Below are positions 1-8,613 of a stretch of DNA of 64,000 bases, in pieces. Position 1 is the stretch's first letter. The number at the start of each line of letters is the position of its first letter. Source of the stretch: Bacteroidota bacterium (GTDB taxonomy: Bacteria > Bacteroidota > Bacteroidia > AKYH767-A > 2013-40CM-41-45); assembly GCA_016720655.1 (NCBI GenBank), contig JADKKE010000007.1:236780-300779 (forward strand), written 5' to 3'. The notes beneath the pieces are model-generated. The model worked only from the letters and a program-made list of their open reading frames with translations, had not been told where the DNA came from and did not search any database. The position numbers and the translations under genes were made by a program.

Positions 1-1073
1 CACACCACAAAAGTTATAATACTAATTCCGATAACAGCGGGAACGAAAACAGCGCTGATCTTGTCACCTAATTTCTGAATTGGAGGTTTGCTGTACTGTG
101 CCCTTTTAACCATTTCAATGATCTGAGCCAGTGTTGTTTCTTTTCCAACATGCTCAGCAATCATCCTGAAACTACCCTTTTCAATATAAGTACTTCCGGT
201 TACAGTATCGCCTGTTTGCTTTGTTACCGGAAGACCTTCTCCCGTAATCATTGATTCATTGATTAAGGCTTCTCCATGGATTATTTTTCCATCCACCGGA
301 ATTTTGTCTCCATCATTCACCTGAAGCAGATCTCCTTTCACGATGGAATGAACATTCACTTCCAGAAGTGACTCAACTCCGTTTTCAATTTGCACTTTTG
401 TGGCTTTTGCTGCCTGGAGCTTGTTCAAATCACGAATGGCAGAGGTTGTTCTCAGAACTGATTTTTGTTCGATCAGATTTCCTAATAAAACGAGTGTGAT
501 GATGGTAGCAGCGGTTTCAAAAAAAAGGTAGTTGTGGATTTCTACAGAATCGTTGTACAGAAAAATTCCAGTGCAACTGTAGACGAATGCGGCGATCGAT
601 CCCACAGCTATCAGAACATCCATATTCGGAACGCCTGCCCGGATGGATTTCCATGCACTTTTGCCAAAATGAAATAACCCGATCAGAAAAACAGGTAAAC
701 AGAGAACCAATTGCACATACGCATTCCCTAAAATGGAATGTGGAAAAATCATGTGTAAAAGGAGTGGTACGGTAAATATCAGGGAGATCAGAAATTTCCA
801 TCGTACATCCTTTGGATCGGACTGCTGAATATCTGCTTTTGATTCATCGGTAATAAGATCCGATCTCTTGGTGACTTTATAACCAAGTCCGTTGATATCC
901 TTTACTGCCTGGTCAATTTTCTCTGCAGTAACCAATTCGAAATTTACTTCTCCCGAAAGAAAATCAACCCGCACCTCTTTCAACCCACTTTTTTGCAAAG
1001 TGCGTGTAATGGTTTGAGCGCAGTTCGCACAATCCATACCATCCACTTTCAGTTCAATAGCTTTCTCCATCAT
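1..1073 (-). CDS. Copper-type heavy-metal P1B-ATPase, N-terminal part
   Basis: This gene pumps a soft metal cation, probably Cu(I), out of the cytoplasm with ATP. It runs off the left edge, so only about 357 N-terminal residues are visible. The start is a Met-Met pair; a heavy-metal-associated domain follows with GMDCANC (Cys15 and Cys18). Four hydrophobic segments come next, including PNMDVLIAVG, which is typical of CopA-like pumps, and then the actuator domain with its TGE loop (MITGEGLPVTK). The window ends in the next membrane segment. The CPC and DKTG motifs lie outside, so copper over zinc rests on the NMDVL and ITLVLLG membrane motifs. I read this frame directly from the sequence and it has no stops. 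Confidence 0.9.
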   Translation of the reverse strand, partial: MMEKAIELKVDGMDCANCAQTITRTLQKSGLKEVRVDFLSGEVNFELVTAEKIDQAVKDINGLGYKVTKRSDLITDESKADIQQSDPKDVRWKFLISLIFTVPLLLHMIFPHSILGNAYVQLVLCLPVFLIGLFHFGKSAWKSIRAGVPNMDVLIAVGSIAAFVYSCTGIFLYNDSVEIHNYLFFETAATIITLVLLGNLIEQKSVLRTTSAIRDLNKLQAAKATKVQIENGVESLLEVNVHSIVKGDLLQVNDGDKIPVDGKIIHGEALINESMITGEGLPVTKQTGDTVTGSTYIEKGSFRMIAEHVGKETTLAQIIEMVKRAQYSKPPIQKLGDKISAVFVPAVIGISIITFVV

Positions 1074-1159
1074 TAACGACAAAGGTAATATCCGGTGCCC
1101 ATTCCTGCTCCCTTTTTTAAGCAATAGCCATGGATGTTTGAATTGAATTCAATTCTTTC

Positions 1160-1189
1160 TTGTACGAAAAGAATAAATGAATATTTTTG
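1160..1189 (+). promoter_or_regulatory. Bacteroidota sigma-A promoter for tRNA-His
   Basis: TTG at 1160-1162, exactly 19 bases, then TATTTTTG at 1182-1189. This matches the Bacteroidota primary-sigma consensus TTG-N19-TAnnTTTG. The tRNA starts about 32 bases downstream of the -7 box. Confidence 0.75.
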
Positions 1190-1221
1190 CAGCCCTGTTC
1201 GGGGTTTCCGAACAATATATG

Positions 1222-1295
1222 GTGATTGTAGCTCAGCCGGTTAGAGCGCTAGATTGTGGATCTAGAGGTCGTGGGTTCGAGCCCCATCTTTCACC
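1222..1295 (+). tRNA. tRNA-His (GTG anticodon)
   Basis: The cloverleaf can be folded by hand. D stem is 1231-1234 with 1244-1247, anticodon stem 1249-1253 with 1261-1265, and T stem 1271-1275 with 1283-1287. The anticodon loop TTGTGGA gives anticodon GTG at 1256-1258. A C discriminator at 1295 and a G at 1221 (position -1) are the tRNA-His identity elements. CCA is not encoded. The acceptor stem is odd: 1226/1290 and 1227/1289 are adjacent U-U oppositions, leaving five of seven pairs. It has its own promoter upstream and a terminator immediately downstream, so it is a single-gene transcription unit. Confidence 0.9.
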
Positions 1296-1296
1296 C

Positions 1297-1327
1297 AAAA
1301 CGCCGATAGGTTTCTATCGGCGTTTTT
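1297..1327. terminator. Intrinsic terminator after tRNA-His
   Basis: A nine-base perfect stem CGCCGATAG / CTATCGGCG with a four-base loop (1310-1313), flanked by A4 on the left and T5 on the right. It follows tRNA-His directly and could also stop the thioredoxin gene arriving from the other strand. Confidence 0.85.
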
Positions 1328-1370
1328 GTTTAAACAAATGATCTTGAGCAAGATGCTTTAATTCAAAGCT

Positions 1371-1903
1371 CTATTTGAAATTTTCCTGCAGATAATCTTC
1401 CCACTTTTTTGTCTTGTAAATGTCTTCAGCAAAATACTTCATCACAGGTAACAATTGCTTTTCTGTCATATACCCGGCAACCGGCCCTATCGGATCAGAT
1501 TTCTCATCGAGATAAACAGAAGTTGGGTAGCTCATTTGGCCGTTCATGAAAATTGCTGCGATCTCATTGGCTTTGTATTCAGGTTTAAATAAATACGTTT
1601 TGTCCTTGTAAAAAATTGTGTCCTTGGTTTCTGCATCGAGCTTTACAGGATAGAAATTTTTGTTCATGTACGCGATGACTGCAGGATCTTCGAACGTTGT
1701 AGCATCCATGCGTTTACACCATCCGCACCATCCTGTGTACACATCAATAAAAATCTTTTTGGATCCTGACTGGATTTCTTCAAAGCAGATTCCAGACTTA
1801 ACCATTCGATTCCACCTGACTTTTTATGGTCTTGGGATTGGACAGTAATTGAAGTCGTGGCAATGAATATTAGAATGCTAAGAAATTTGAGTGAAAGAGT
1901 CAT
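1371..1903 (-). CDS. Secreted thioredoxin-like protein, frameshifted
   Basis: A periplasmic thioredoxin-fold protein, probably a disulfide reductase. The reconstructed product is 177 aa: a signal peptide (residues 1-23), then the thioredoxin fold with redox motif WCGWCK (about 59-64). The reading is broken. The signal peptide and first 49 residues are in one frame (from 1903) and the CxxC part is in another (open to 1371). Adding one A to the coding-strand A5 run (T5 at 1756-1760) joins the two as ...SQDPKKIFIDVYTGWC..., the expected beta-strand before the active site. So a single missing base explains it. The gene ends opposite tRNA-His. I infer a sequencing error rather than a dead gene, but cannot prove it. 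Confidence 0.75.
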
Positions 1904-1960
1904 GATTTTTTTTTAAAACAAGCTATGAACGCATCGTTTGTTCCATTATTGTTCACGAAT

Positions 1961-2395
1961 TTAAGTGTTTACAATATGAAGTACAAACATCTCAAGATGT
2001 TGAAATAATTCATCGTTTTTGTTCAAAAAATTGAAATTCCATCTGATCGATGCTGAATTGTGCTCAGGATGGGGTATTAGCTCTGTTATAATGACTTTGC
2101 ATGAAACAGGCTCTCCGGCATAAACAGGCTTTAAAAATCTCCAATTGTCAACAGCAAGTCCACACAAAACAGTTTTTCCAAAACGGGGGATCCAAACATT
2201 TTTGTAAAAATGATGGAATGGATGTGGTCCGCTGGCTACTATATCCCTGAAAAAATGTTCACGCGCGACTTGTTTACTCAAATGAAAATCGAGCGGGTCA
2301 TAAGCCTTAGCAAATTCTACAATGTCGTTCTCCGTAAAAATAACAGTGCCGAAGTCGAACTCGTCTCCGGCACTGAATTTAATTTTTTCCTGCAT
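1961..2395 (-). CDS. MaoC-like hotdog-fold dehydratase
   Basis: A 144-aa single hotdog protein of the MaoC / (R)-specific enoyl-CoA hydratase group, which adds water to trans-2-enoyl-CoA. The catalytic-type loop AYDPLDFHLS lies at residues 31-40, with Asp and His in the usual hydratase order, followed by the helix and the GPHPF turn. It starts seven bases after the stop of the peptide transporter on the same strand, so the two are probably cotranscribed. The substrate cannot be read from the sequence; short members also include uncharacterised acyl-CoA hydratases. Confidence 0.8.
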   Translation of the reverse strand: MQEKIKFSAGDEFDFGTVIFTENDIVEFAKAYDPLDFHLSKQVAREHFFRDIVASGPHPFHHFYKNVWIPRFGKTVLCGLAVDNWRFLKPVYAGEPVSCKVIITELIPHPEHNSASIRWNFNFLNKNDELFQHLEMFVLHIVNT

Positions 2396-2401
2396 TCAAA
2401 T

Positions 2402-4168
2402 TTAATTTACACCATGCATCATCTTGATAAGTCTCTTGTACAAGGCGAGAAGAATAAGCGATGCTGCTCCGCTGAGAACAATAAAGACACAGAAGAAGAT
2501 AAACAAATTCGAAATCTCGATACCGAGGAAACTCGGAATTTTCGCAGCTTCTGCAGGTGCTTCTCCGGCACCCGGTGGAATTAAGGCGCTCAATGTTCCT
2601 GCAAATTTATTCGCAGCCGCATTGGCCAAAAACCAGGTGCCCATCATCAGAGAAGACAAACGCAAAGGCGCAAGCTTACTGACCATACTGAGTCCGATTG
2701 GTGACAAACACAATTCACCCATAGTGTGAACAATGTACAATGCAAACAACCAGAACATAGCAATCTTGGTGGATGGGTCAACACCATGTACTGCATAAGC
2801 GATAATCACATAGCCCAATGCAACAAGACCTAATCCCATCGCCATCTTGAGCGGAGAAGAAGGTTCCATATTCACTTTCGCCAGCTTTCCCCACAACATT
2901 GTAAATACCGGAGCAAGAATAATAATTGCTAGTGGATTGATCGATTGAAACCAGGATGCCGGGAATTCTTCCTTGTGATAATCGCTGATGTATCCCATAA
3001 ATGTTAGAGCAAACAAAGCCACTGAAACGATTACCTGAATAACAAGGATATTCTTTTTGGACCATTCAAAAAACCAACCAAAAGCTTTTGCGAGGTAATA
3101 AGCAAGGATGATAGAAAATCCCAGAATTATGTATTTGCTGATATTGATACTAATTGCTCTATCCACTTGCTGATCTGCAAATAGGGTAAGGGATGCTCCG
3201 GCTTGTTCAAAACATGCCCAGAAAAACACTACAAAGAAGGCGAGAATGAATACAACAATAATTCGTTCCCGTTCATCTTTCGTAAGACTTTTATCGGAGA
3301 GTATAATCACCGGCATCAGGATGATGGAAGCATAAATCAGATAGGCAACCAAATCCATGTGTGCAAGAGTGTATGCAAATGTGCTGGAATCCGCAATCGC
3401 TGCGGCTCCGAAAACTCCAATCATAATCGACTGAAAATTCAAGAGAAAATAAATCAATCCGATTGATCCCAAAATCACACCGTACGTCTTCATGTCCATC
3501 TTTTGCTTTGGCATTCCAAGAGGAGCGCCGGATGGATCTTTCAGGTGTTTGTTTTTAAGCAATTCAAAAGAGATAGTACTCACCAACATTCCAATGGCAG
3601 CTGCGAGGAAGCCGTATTTGAAATCGGAAATGTTTCCGGTGTCACCAAGAGTTCCACAAACCAAAGGAGAGAAAAATGCTCCCATATTGATTCCCATGTA
3701 AAAAATGGTGAAGGCTCCATCAATGCGTGAATCATTCTTCGGATACAATTGACCAACCATCGTCGAAATGTTTGGTTTGAAGAAACCATTCCCAACAATC
3801 AGGAAGGTCAGGCCTATCCACATAAAAGAAATTGCACCGTCACTTTGAACACCATCTGTTACAAGATTACCACTCATGTACATCATGAACTGACCGAAGG
3901 CCATCAGTAAGCCCCCCACGAGAATACTCCGGCGATTCCCCCAGAATTTGTCTGAAATATATCCGCCCAGAAGTGGAGTGAGATATACAAGACCAGTAAA
4001 ACTTCCATAAATATTTGATGCCAATGCTTTGTCGATGAACAAAGCTTTTGTCATAAACAAAATAAAAATCGCACGCATCCCGTAGTAACTGAATCGTTCC
4101 CACATTTCGGTGAAGAACAATAGGTATAGACCACGTGGATGACCAGAATTAGAACCGGGTGTATTCAT
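2402..4168 (-). CDS. Peptide:proton symporter, POT/PTR family
   Basis: A proton-driven importer of di- and tripeptides in the inner membrane (major facilitator superfamily). The POT signature ExxERFxYYG is present as EMWERFSYYG at residues 21-30, and the second PTR2 motif appears as FYMGINMGAF. The protein is about 588 aa with roughly 12-14 hydrophobic segments, as in Bacteroidota members. I chose the ATG at 4168 (MNTPGSNSGHPRG) because the family normally starts shortly before the GLYLLFFTEMWERF helix. An ATG at 4213 is also possible, with GGAGG about 12 bases upstream. Reading further upstream would run into the divergent MORN gene. Confidence 0.9.
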   Translation of the reverse strand: MNTPGSNSGHPRGLYLLFFTEMWERFSYYGMRAIFILFMTKALFIDKALASNIYGSFTGLVYLTPLLGGYISDKFWGNRRSILVGGLLMAFGQFMMYMSGNLVTDGVQSDGAISFMWIGLTFLIVGNGFFKPNISTMVGQLYPKNDSRIDGAFTIFYMGINMGAFFSPLVCGTLGDTGNISDFKYGFLAAAIGMLVSTISFELLKNKHLKDPSGAPLGMPKQKMDMKTYGVILGSIGLIYFLLNFQSIMIGVFGAAAIADSSTFAYTLAHMDLVAYLIYASIILMPVIILSDKSLTKDERERIIVVFILAFFVVFFWACFEQAGASLTLFADQQVDRAISINISKYIILGFSIILAYYLAKAFGWFFEWSKKNILVIQVIVSVALFALTFMGYISDYHKEEFPASWFQSINPLAIIILAPVFTMLWGKLAKVNMEPSSPLKMAMGLGLVALGYVIIAYAVHGVDPSTKIAMFWLFALYIVHTMGELCLSPIGLSMVSKLAPLRLSSLMMGTWFLANAAANKFAGTLSALIPPGAGEAPAEAAKIPSFLGIEISNLFIFFCVFIVLSGAASLILLALYKRLIKMMHGVN

Positions 4169-4300
4169 AAGGTTTTTTGATTTTGCAGGACGCAATGTAA
4201 TTAAATTTTCCATCTGGCAACAGAGCCTCCAATTCTCCTTAAACAATAGAAAAACGTATTTTTCGTTTGATTGCTCGTTCACCTTTGTGTTAAGAAAATA

Positions 4301-4308
4301 TATCTTTG
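4301..4308 (+). promoter_or_regulatory. Candidate -7 box very close to a start codon
   Basis: TATCTTTG fits TAnnTTTG and lies only five bases before the ATG at 4314. If used, the transcript would be nearly leaderless. Confidence 0.4.
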
Positions 4309-4313
4309 TCTTC

Positions 4314-5042
4314 ATGAGATATTTCATGATTTACCAGCTATTCTGTTGCTTGCTTTTCGTTTCGACGAAAACACAGGGACAAACCTTCCAGGTTTTTAAA
4401 GGGGATACAATCAACAGAATAGATGCAAAAGGTCAGAAACAAGGCTTGTGGAGAAAATATTATTCAACGGATTCATTGTTTTCAGAAGGTAAATACAAAG
4501 ACAATATTCCTGTGGGAACTTTCATGTCCTATCATAAAAATGGTAAAGTGCAGGCGAAAATGGTTTACCGTGGAATGACTGAAATTTGTAAAGCGGAAAT
4601 TTTTGCTGAAGACGGGAAGCTGAAAGCAAAAGGAAAATACATCAATAAAACGAAGGATAGTTTGTGGACTTATTATAGCCTCGATGGATGGATCTCCTCA
4701 ACTGAATTTTATTTGAAAGGGAAAAAAGAAGGTTCATGGAAAGTCTATTTTCCAAATGGAAAAGTTTCGCATCTCACGACTTACAAGGCAGGTAAGAAGA
4801 CAGGTCCTTACAAGGAATTTTTCGAAAATGGTGCTCCAAAAGTAGAGGGAATGATGAAACATGATGAATTCGATGGGACACTCACCATGTATTTTGAAAA
4901 TGGAAAGGTTTGGCAAAAAGGGAAATACTTGAATGGACTGAGAGAAGGAGTATGGACTATTTTTAAAGAGAATGGTGAAAAAGAACGGGAAGACATTTAT
5001 AAAACCGGTAAATTACTGAATCCTCCACCGGAGGAACAGTAG
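4314..5042 (+). CDS. Secreted MORN-repeat (YwqK-like) protein
   Basis: About 242 aa with an N-terminal signal peptide (ending near TKTQGQ). It is built of repeated units of about 22 residues in which a glycine, an aromatic pair and a lysine recur (GLWRKYYSTD, GTFMSYHKNG, GSWKVYFPNG, GPYKEFFENG, GTLTMYFENG, GVWTIFKENG). These are the MORN-like repeats of the YwqK family. In Bacteroidota such exported proteins are common but have no defined role; the name toxin-antitoxin YwqK in databases is not evidence of a toxin system here, and I see no toxin next to it. The ATG at 4314 puts the signal peptide at the N terminus; a start at 4287 would add nine charged and hydrophobic residues. Confidence 0.8.
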   Translation: MRYFMIYQLFCCLLFVSTKTQGQTFQVFKGDTINRIDAKGQKQGLWRKYYSTDSLFSEGKYKDNIPVGTFMSYHKNGKVQAKMVYRGMTEICKAEIFAEDGKLKAKGKYINKTKDSLWTYYSLDGWISSTEFYLKGKKEGSWKVYFPNGKVSHLTTYKAGKKTGPYKEFFENGAPKVEGMMKHDEFDGTLTMYFENGKVWQKGKYLNGLREGVWTIFKENGEKEREDIYKTGKLLNPPPEEQ

Positions 5043-5065
5043 TTTTTTTTAAGCCCGGAATACGG

Positions 5066-5073
5066 TATCTTTG
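5066..5073 (+). promoter_or_regulatory. Promoter -7 box for mnmA
   Basis: TATCTTTG, a TAnnTTTG match, 68 bases before the mnmA ATG. The transcribed leader would contain a small hairpin (GCCTG / CAGGC around 5094-5119) of unknown role. Confidence 0.55.
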
Positions 5074-5141
5074 CGGATGCTAAGGCCTGAAAAACAGGCT
5101 TTTCGTGATTATTTCATTGAGTTTATGAGCAGGAGAATATA

Positions 5142-6251
5142 ATGAGTAAAAAAGGAAGAGTGTTAATGGCTATGAGTGGTGGAATTGACAGCTCTGTTTC
5201 TGCAATGCTATTGCATGAACAAGGCTACGAAGTTGTTGGCATGACCATGAAAACATGGGATTATAATTCCTCCGGTGGAGGAAAGAAAGAAACCGGCTGT
5301 TGTTCTCTTGATTCCATTAATGATGCCCGCGGGATCGCTGTTCAAAAGGGTTTCCCGCATTATATCATCGATATTCGGGAGGAATTCGGAAATCATGTGA
5401 TTGATAATTTTGTGGATGAATACCTCGCAGGAAGAACTCCAAATCCTTGTGTCAAATGCAATACCCATATCAAATGGGATGCATTATTGAAACGTGCAGA
5501 TATGCTCGATTGTGAGTTTATTGCTACAGGTCATTATGCCAATGTCCGGGAAGTGAATGGACGCTATGTAGTGAGTAAAGGCAAGGATGAATGGAAGGAC
5601 CAAAGCTATGTGTTGTGGGGTGTTTCTCAGGCTTGCTTATCCCGTACCCTATTTCCTGTGGGTAATTACCACAAGCCTGAAATCAGAAGAATGGCTGAAG
5701 AAATGGGCTTTCACGAACTCGCTAAAAAACCGGAATCCTATGAGATCTGTTTTATCCCGGATAATGATTACAGATCATTTCTGAAAAGACGGGTGGATGG
5801 AATTGAAGAAAAACTGGCAAACGGACTCTTCGTAAACAGAAAAGGTGAAAAACTCGGTCATCACAGAGGTTATCCATTTTATACTATTGGTCAAAGAAAG
5901 GGCCTGGAAATCGCCTTAGGTGATCCTGTATATGTTATTGATATTGAGCCTAAAACGAATACTGTTGTCTTGGCTTCGTTCGAGGAGCTTCAAACGCAAG
6001 ATATGTGGGTAAAAAACCTGAACTTTATCAAAGTGTCATCGTTAGACCAACCTACAGAAGCGCTCACGCGTATCCGTTACAAAGACAAAGGTGCCTTGAG
6101 TACCCTGGTTCAGACCGGTGACAAATTGAAAGTAACTTTTCATTCGCCGGTATCAGCGGTAACTCCCGGACAAAGTGCAGTCTTTTACGACGGAGACGAT
6201 GTAATCGGCGGTGGCTTCATCGAGAAGCAAGTTCCCAATGAACTCAACTAA
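5142..6251 (+). CDS. mnmA: tRNA-specific 2-thiouridylase MnmA
   Basis: This enzyme thiolates U34 of tRNA-Lys, tRNA-Glu and tRNA-Gln in the cytoplasm, using ATP to adenylate the base. The 369-aa length is normal. The N-terminal PP-loop SGGIDSS (residues 12-18) binds ATP. Two catalytic cysteines are visible: C103 in NPCVKCN and C203 in YEICFIPDND. The GHYA and GQRKGL motifs are also present, and the C-terminal beta-barrel domain is complete. A TAnnTTTG box lies upstream. The next gene, a lipoprotein, begins inside the last codons of mnmA (14-base overlap), so they share a transcript. Confidence 0.97.
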   Translation: MSKKGRVLMAMSGGIDSSVSAMLLHEQGYEVVGMTMKTWDYNSSGGGKKETGCCSLDSINDARGIAVQKGFPHYIIDIREEFGNHVIDNFVDEYLAGRTPNPCVKCNTHIKWDALLKRADMLDCEFIATGHYANVREVNGRYVVSKGKDEWKDQSYVLWGVSQACLSRTLFPVGNYHKPEIRRMAEEMGFHELAKKPESYEICFIPDNDYRSFLKRRVDGIEEKLANGLFVNRKGEKLGHHRGYPFYTIGQRKGLEIALGDPVYVIDIEPKTNTVVLASFEELQTQDMWVKNLNFIKVSSLDQPTEALTRIRYKDKGALSTLVQTGDKLKVTFHSPVSAVTPGQSAVFYDGDDVIGGGFIEKQVPNELN

Positions 6252-6936
6252 GAATTGTATTGTTTTAATAGCATTCTTCCTGCTCACAGCCGGTTCCTTT
6301 TACTCGTGTAAAAAAGAATCTATTCTGCCAAGCTCACCGTCCTTTAATTATTTTCCAATCGAAGCCGGCAAGTGGGTAGAGTATGATGTGGATTCAATTT
6401 TCCATGCAGAAAATGACAACAACAACGACGATTCTGTTTATTCGTACCACTTTCAGGTGAGAGAAGAAATTGATACATCTTATGCGGATGGTCAAGGCCG
6501 CCCAACACAGGTTGTATTGCGTTACAAAAGAAACACTGACCTGGACCCCTGGACTTTAACATCAGTGTGGACACAAACACTTTCATTATCCAGTGCGTAC
6601 CGCACCGAAGAAAATGTTCCTTATCACAAGCTTGCTTTCCCAATCAACAATTCTACAACATGGGACGGTAATGATGCCAATACGGAAGAAGAAGAGATGT
6701 ATGAATACGATGACTTTCATATTCCCAGAACAATTGGTGGTTTATCTTTTGATTCAACACTCACGGTGCTGCAGAGAGATGAGGACAATTATGTAGAACG
6801 GATATTCGGAAAAGAAATCTATGCAACAGGCGTCGGTATGATCACCAAAGTCCGGGATGACCTTGGAAAGAGAAATGGAATTGTGGTGAAAGGTTTGGAA
6901 TATAAAATGGTGATGCGAGACTATGGCCCCCGTTAA
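6238..6936 (+). CDS. Hypothetical lipoprotein downstream of mnmA
   Basis: About 232 aa. The N terminus is a type II signal peptide with a lipobox-like FYSC, placing the lipid-anchored Cys at residue 24. The rest is soluble, rich in acidic and aromatic residues, with the repeated idea of a YFPIEAGKWVEYDVDS opening found in many Bacteroidota surface lipoproteins. No catalytic motif is recognisable. The start at 6238 (MNSTKNC) overlaps the end of mnmA and fits translational coupling. Function is unknown; a structural or carrier role on the membrane surface is possible but not shown. Confidence 0.75.
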   Translation: MNSTKNCIVLIAFFLLTAGSFYSCKKESILPSSPSFNYFPIEAGKWVEYDVDSIFHAENDNNNDDSVYSYHFQVREEIDTSYADGQGRPTQVVLRYKRNTDLDPWTLTSVWTQTLSLSSAYRTEENVPYHKLAFPINNSTTWDGNDANTEEEEMYEYDDFHIPRTIGGLSFDSTLTVLQRDEDNYVERIFGKEIYATGVGMITKVRDDLGKRNGIVVKGLEYKMVMRDYGPR

Positions 6937-6952
6937 AATAAATAACCCGAAT

Positions 6953-6992
6953 AAAAAAGCTGCTGCTTCATTTCTGAAACAGCAGCTTTTTT
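6953..6992. terminator. Bidirectional terminator between mnmA operon and gap
   Basis: Stem GCTGCTG / CAGCAGC with flanking A6 and T6, loop about 13 bases. It lies between convergent genes and has a U-tract in both directions. Confidence 0.9.
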
Positions 6993-7007
6993 ATTTACAC
7001 AATCCTT

Positions 7008-8495
7008 TTAATAATATCTGAGTCGAATTACATCAGCAAGGTATTTAGCATAACGAATAACCTGTCTGCTATATCCATATTCATTATCATACCAAACATA
7101 AAGAACCATACTCTTATTGTCTTTGGAAACAATCGTAGCCGGACTATCAACGATCGAAGCACAAGGATTACCAACAAGATCAGTCGATACAAGTTCATTC
7201 GAAATTGAATATTGAATTTGTTCCACGAGTTCGCCACTCAATGCAGCATCTCTGAGAATTTCATTCACACCGTCTTTTGAGGTCTCTTTTTTCACCGTAA
7301 GATTTAAGATGGCGAGAGATACATCCGGAGTTGGGACACGCACGGCATTTCCGGTGAGTTTCCCTGCCAATGGAGGCAGGACCTTCGCTACGGCTTTGTC
7401 GGCACCTGTTTCAGTGATTACCATGTTCAATGCAGCGGAACGACCACGGCGGTATTTTGGATGAAAGTTATCCAAAAGGTTTTGGTCATTCGTATACGAG
7501 TGAATCGTTTCAATGTGTCCACGTTCAATTCCGAGGGTTTTTTCGATAACTGCAAGGACTGGAACAATGGCATTGGTTGTGCAGGAAGCCGCTGAAAAAA
7601 CTGTCTCTTTGTGATGATCAAAGTTTCCCTCATTTACACCATAAACAATATTCGGAACATCCCCTTTACCGGGTGCTGTTAGCAGGACTTTACTTACGCC
7701 TTTGGATTTTAAATGTTTACTCAAACCTTCACGGTCTCGCACCACTCCGGTATTGTCAATAATCAATGCATCGTGAATTCCGTATGCAGAATAATCAATA
7801 GCCGAAGGATCACTGGCAGCAATCATATGTACAGTGTGTCCATTAACTATCAATGCCTTGTTCTCAAAGTCTTCAATCACCGTGCCCGGGAAAGATCCAT
7901 GAACGGAATCATTGCGAAGTAAATCGCCACGTTTTGTAATATCTTCATCGCTGTTGTTTCGAGTCACGACGGCACGCAAGCGAAGTTGTTCTCCTTTGCC
8001 GGCTTGTGTAATCAATTCACGCATGAGCAATCGGCCAATTCGTCCAAACCCGTACAAGACCACATCCCGTGGAATCATAACACGTTTTTCCTTGCCAATA
8101 AATTTGTTAAGCTTATCACTTATAAAATCGGTTGCCGTCTTGTAATTTTTTCTTTCAGCAAGCCATTCTGCCGTCAGACGACCGATATCAATCCGGGAAG
8201 GAGCAAGCTCCAGTTTGTTCATTTCTTTTGCAAGGTGCAAAGTGTCCAATACATTGATCGGTTTTTTTACCACCTCTTTTGAATACTGATGCAAGTTGAG
8301 TATTTCACTTGCACTTCGGTCTACCAATTGGTTCCGGAAAAGAACCAACTCAACCGACTTGTCGAACCAAAGAGCGCCAGCTACATGTATCAGTGCAATG
8401 GCTGCTTTTTCGAGTTGGATCCAATCAGCAAGTTCTGCTTCGTATTTGTCTTTGTGATTCACTTTTGGGTCATCTTTAATACTGTCGAGTGCCAT
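7008..8495 (-). CDS. gap: Glyceraldehyde-3-phosphate dehydrogenase, long form
   Basis: A phosphorylating glycolytic and gluconeogenic dehydrogenase that turns glyceraldehyde 3-phosphate, NAD(P)+ and phosphate into 1,3-bisphosphoglycerate. The Rossmann motif GFGRIG lies at residues 149-154 and the catalytic cysteine is C305 in SAASCTTNA. The C-terminal WYDNEYGYS motif is intact. At 495 aa it is about 150 residues longer than the usual 335-aa enzyme; the extra N-terminal part is an alpha-helical extension of about 140 residues, known from a subgroup of bacterial GAPDHs. It is read alone, ending at a strong shared terminator. No second gap copy is in the window. Confidence 0.95.
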   Translation of the reverse strand: MALDSIKDDPKVNHKDKYEAELADWIQLEKAAIALIHVAGALWFDKSVELVLFRNQLVDRSASEILNLHQYSKEVVKKPINVLDTLHLAKEMNKLELAPSRIDIGRLTAEWLAERKNYKTATDFISDKLNKFIGKEKRVMIPRDVVLYGFGRIGRLLMRELITQAGKGEQLRLRAVVTRNNSDEDITKRGDLLRNDSVHGSFPGTVIEDFENKALIVNGHTVHMIAASDPSAIDYSAYGIHDALIIDNTGVVRDREGLSKHLKSKGVSKVLLTAPGKGDVPNIVYGVNEGNFDHHKETVFSAASCTTNAIVPVLAVIEKTLGIERGHIETIHSYTNDQNLLDNFHPKYRRGRSAALNMVITETGADKAVAKVLPPLAGKLTGNAVRVPTPDVSLAILNLTVKKETSKDGVNEILRDAALSGELVEQIQYSISNELVSTDLVGNPCASIVDSPATIVSKDNKSMVLYVWYDNEYGYSRQVIRYAKYLADVIRLRYY

Positions 8496-8541
8496 GAATA
8501 ATTTGTTTTTGGTTGAATTTGCTGAGAGGCTTATAAATGAA

Positions 8542-8570
8542 ATCAGCTTTCACCGAAGATGAAAGCTGAT
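8542..8570 (-). terminator. Probable terminator after rpoD
   Basis: Ten-base perfect stem ATCAGCTTTC / GAAAGCTGAT with a nine-base loop, about 45 bases past the rpoD stop. The following bases are only partly T-rich on the transcribed strand, so this is less certain than the others. Confidence 0.55.
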
Positions 8571-8613
8571 CGTAAATGCCGGAACAAACCGGCGAGGGGA
8601 TAAGGATACTGGT

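Noticed and set aside
4314..5042. Toxin-antitoxin system (YwqK name)
   Set aside because: The protein is a secreted MORN-repeat protein and no toxin gene is adjacent.
5090..5122. Hairpin in the mnmA leader as an attenuator
   Set aside because: Only a five-base stem and no following T-run on the plus strand.
8542..8570. Strong rho-independent terminator of rpoD
   Set aside because: The stem is perfect but the downstream T-tract is weak, so it is listed only at moderate confidence.
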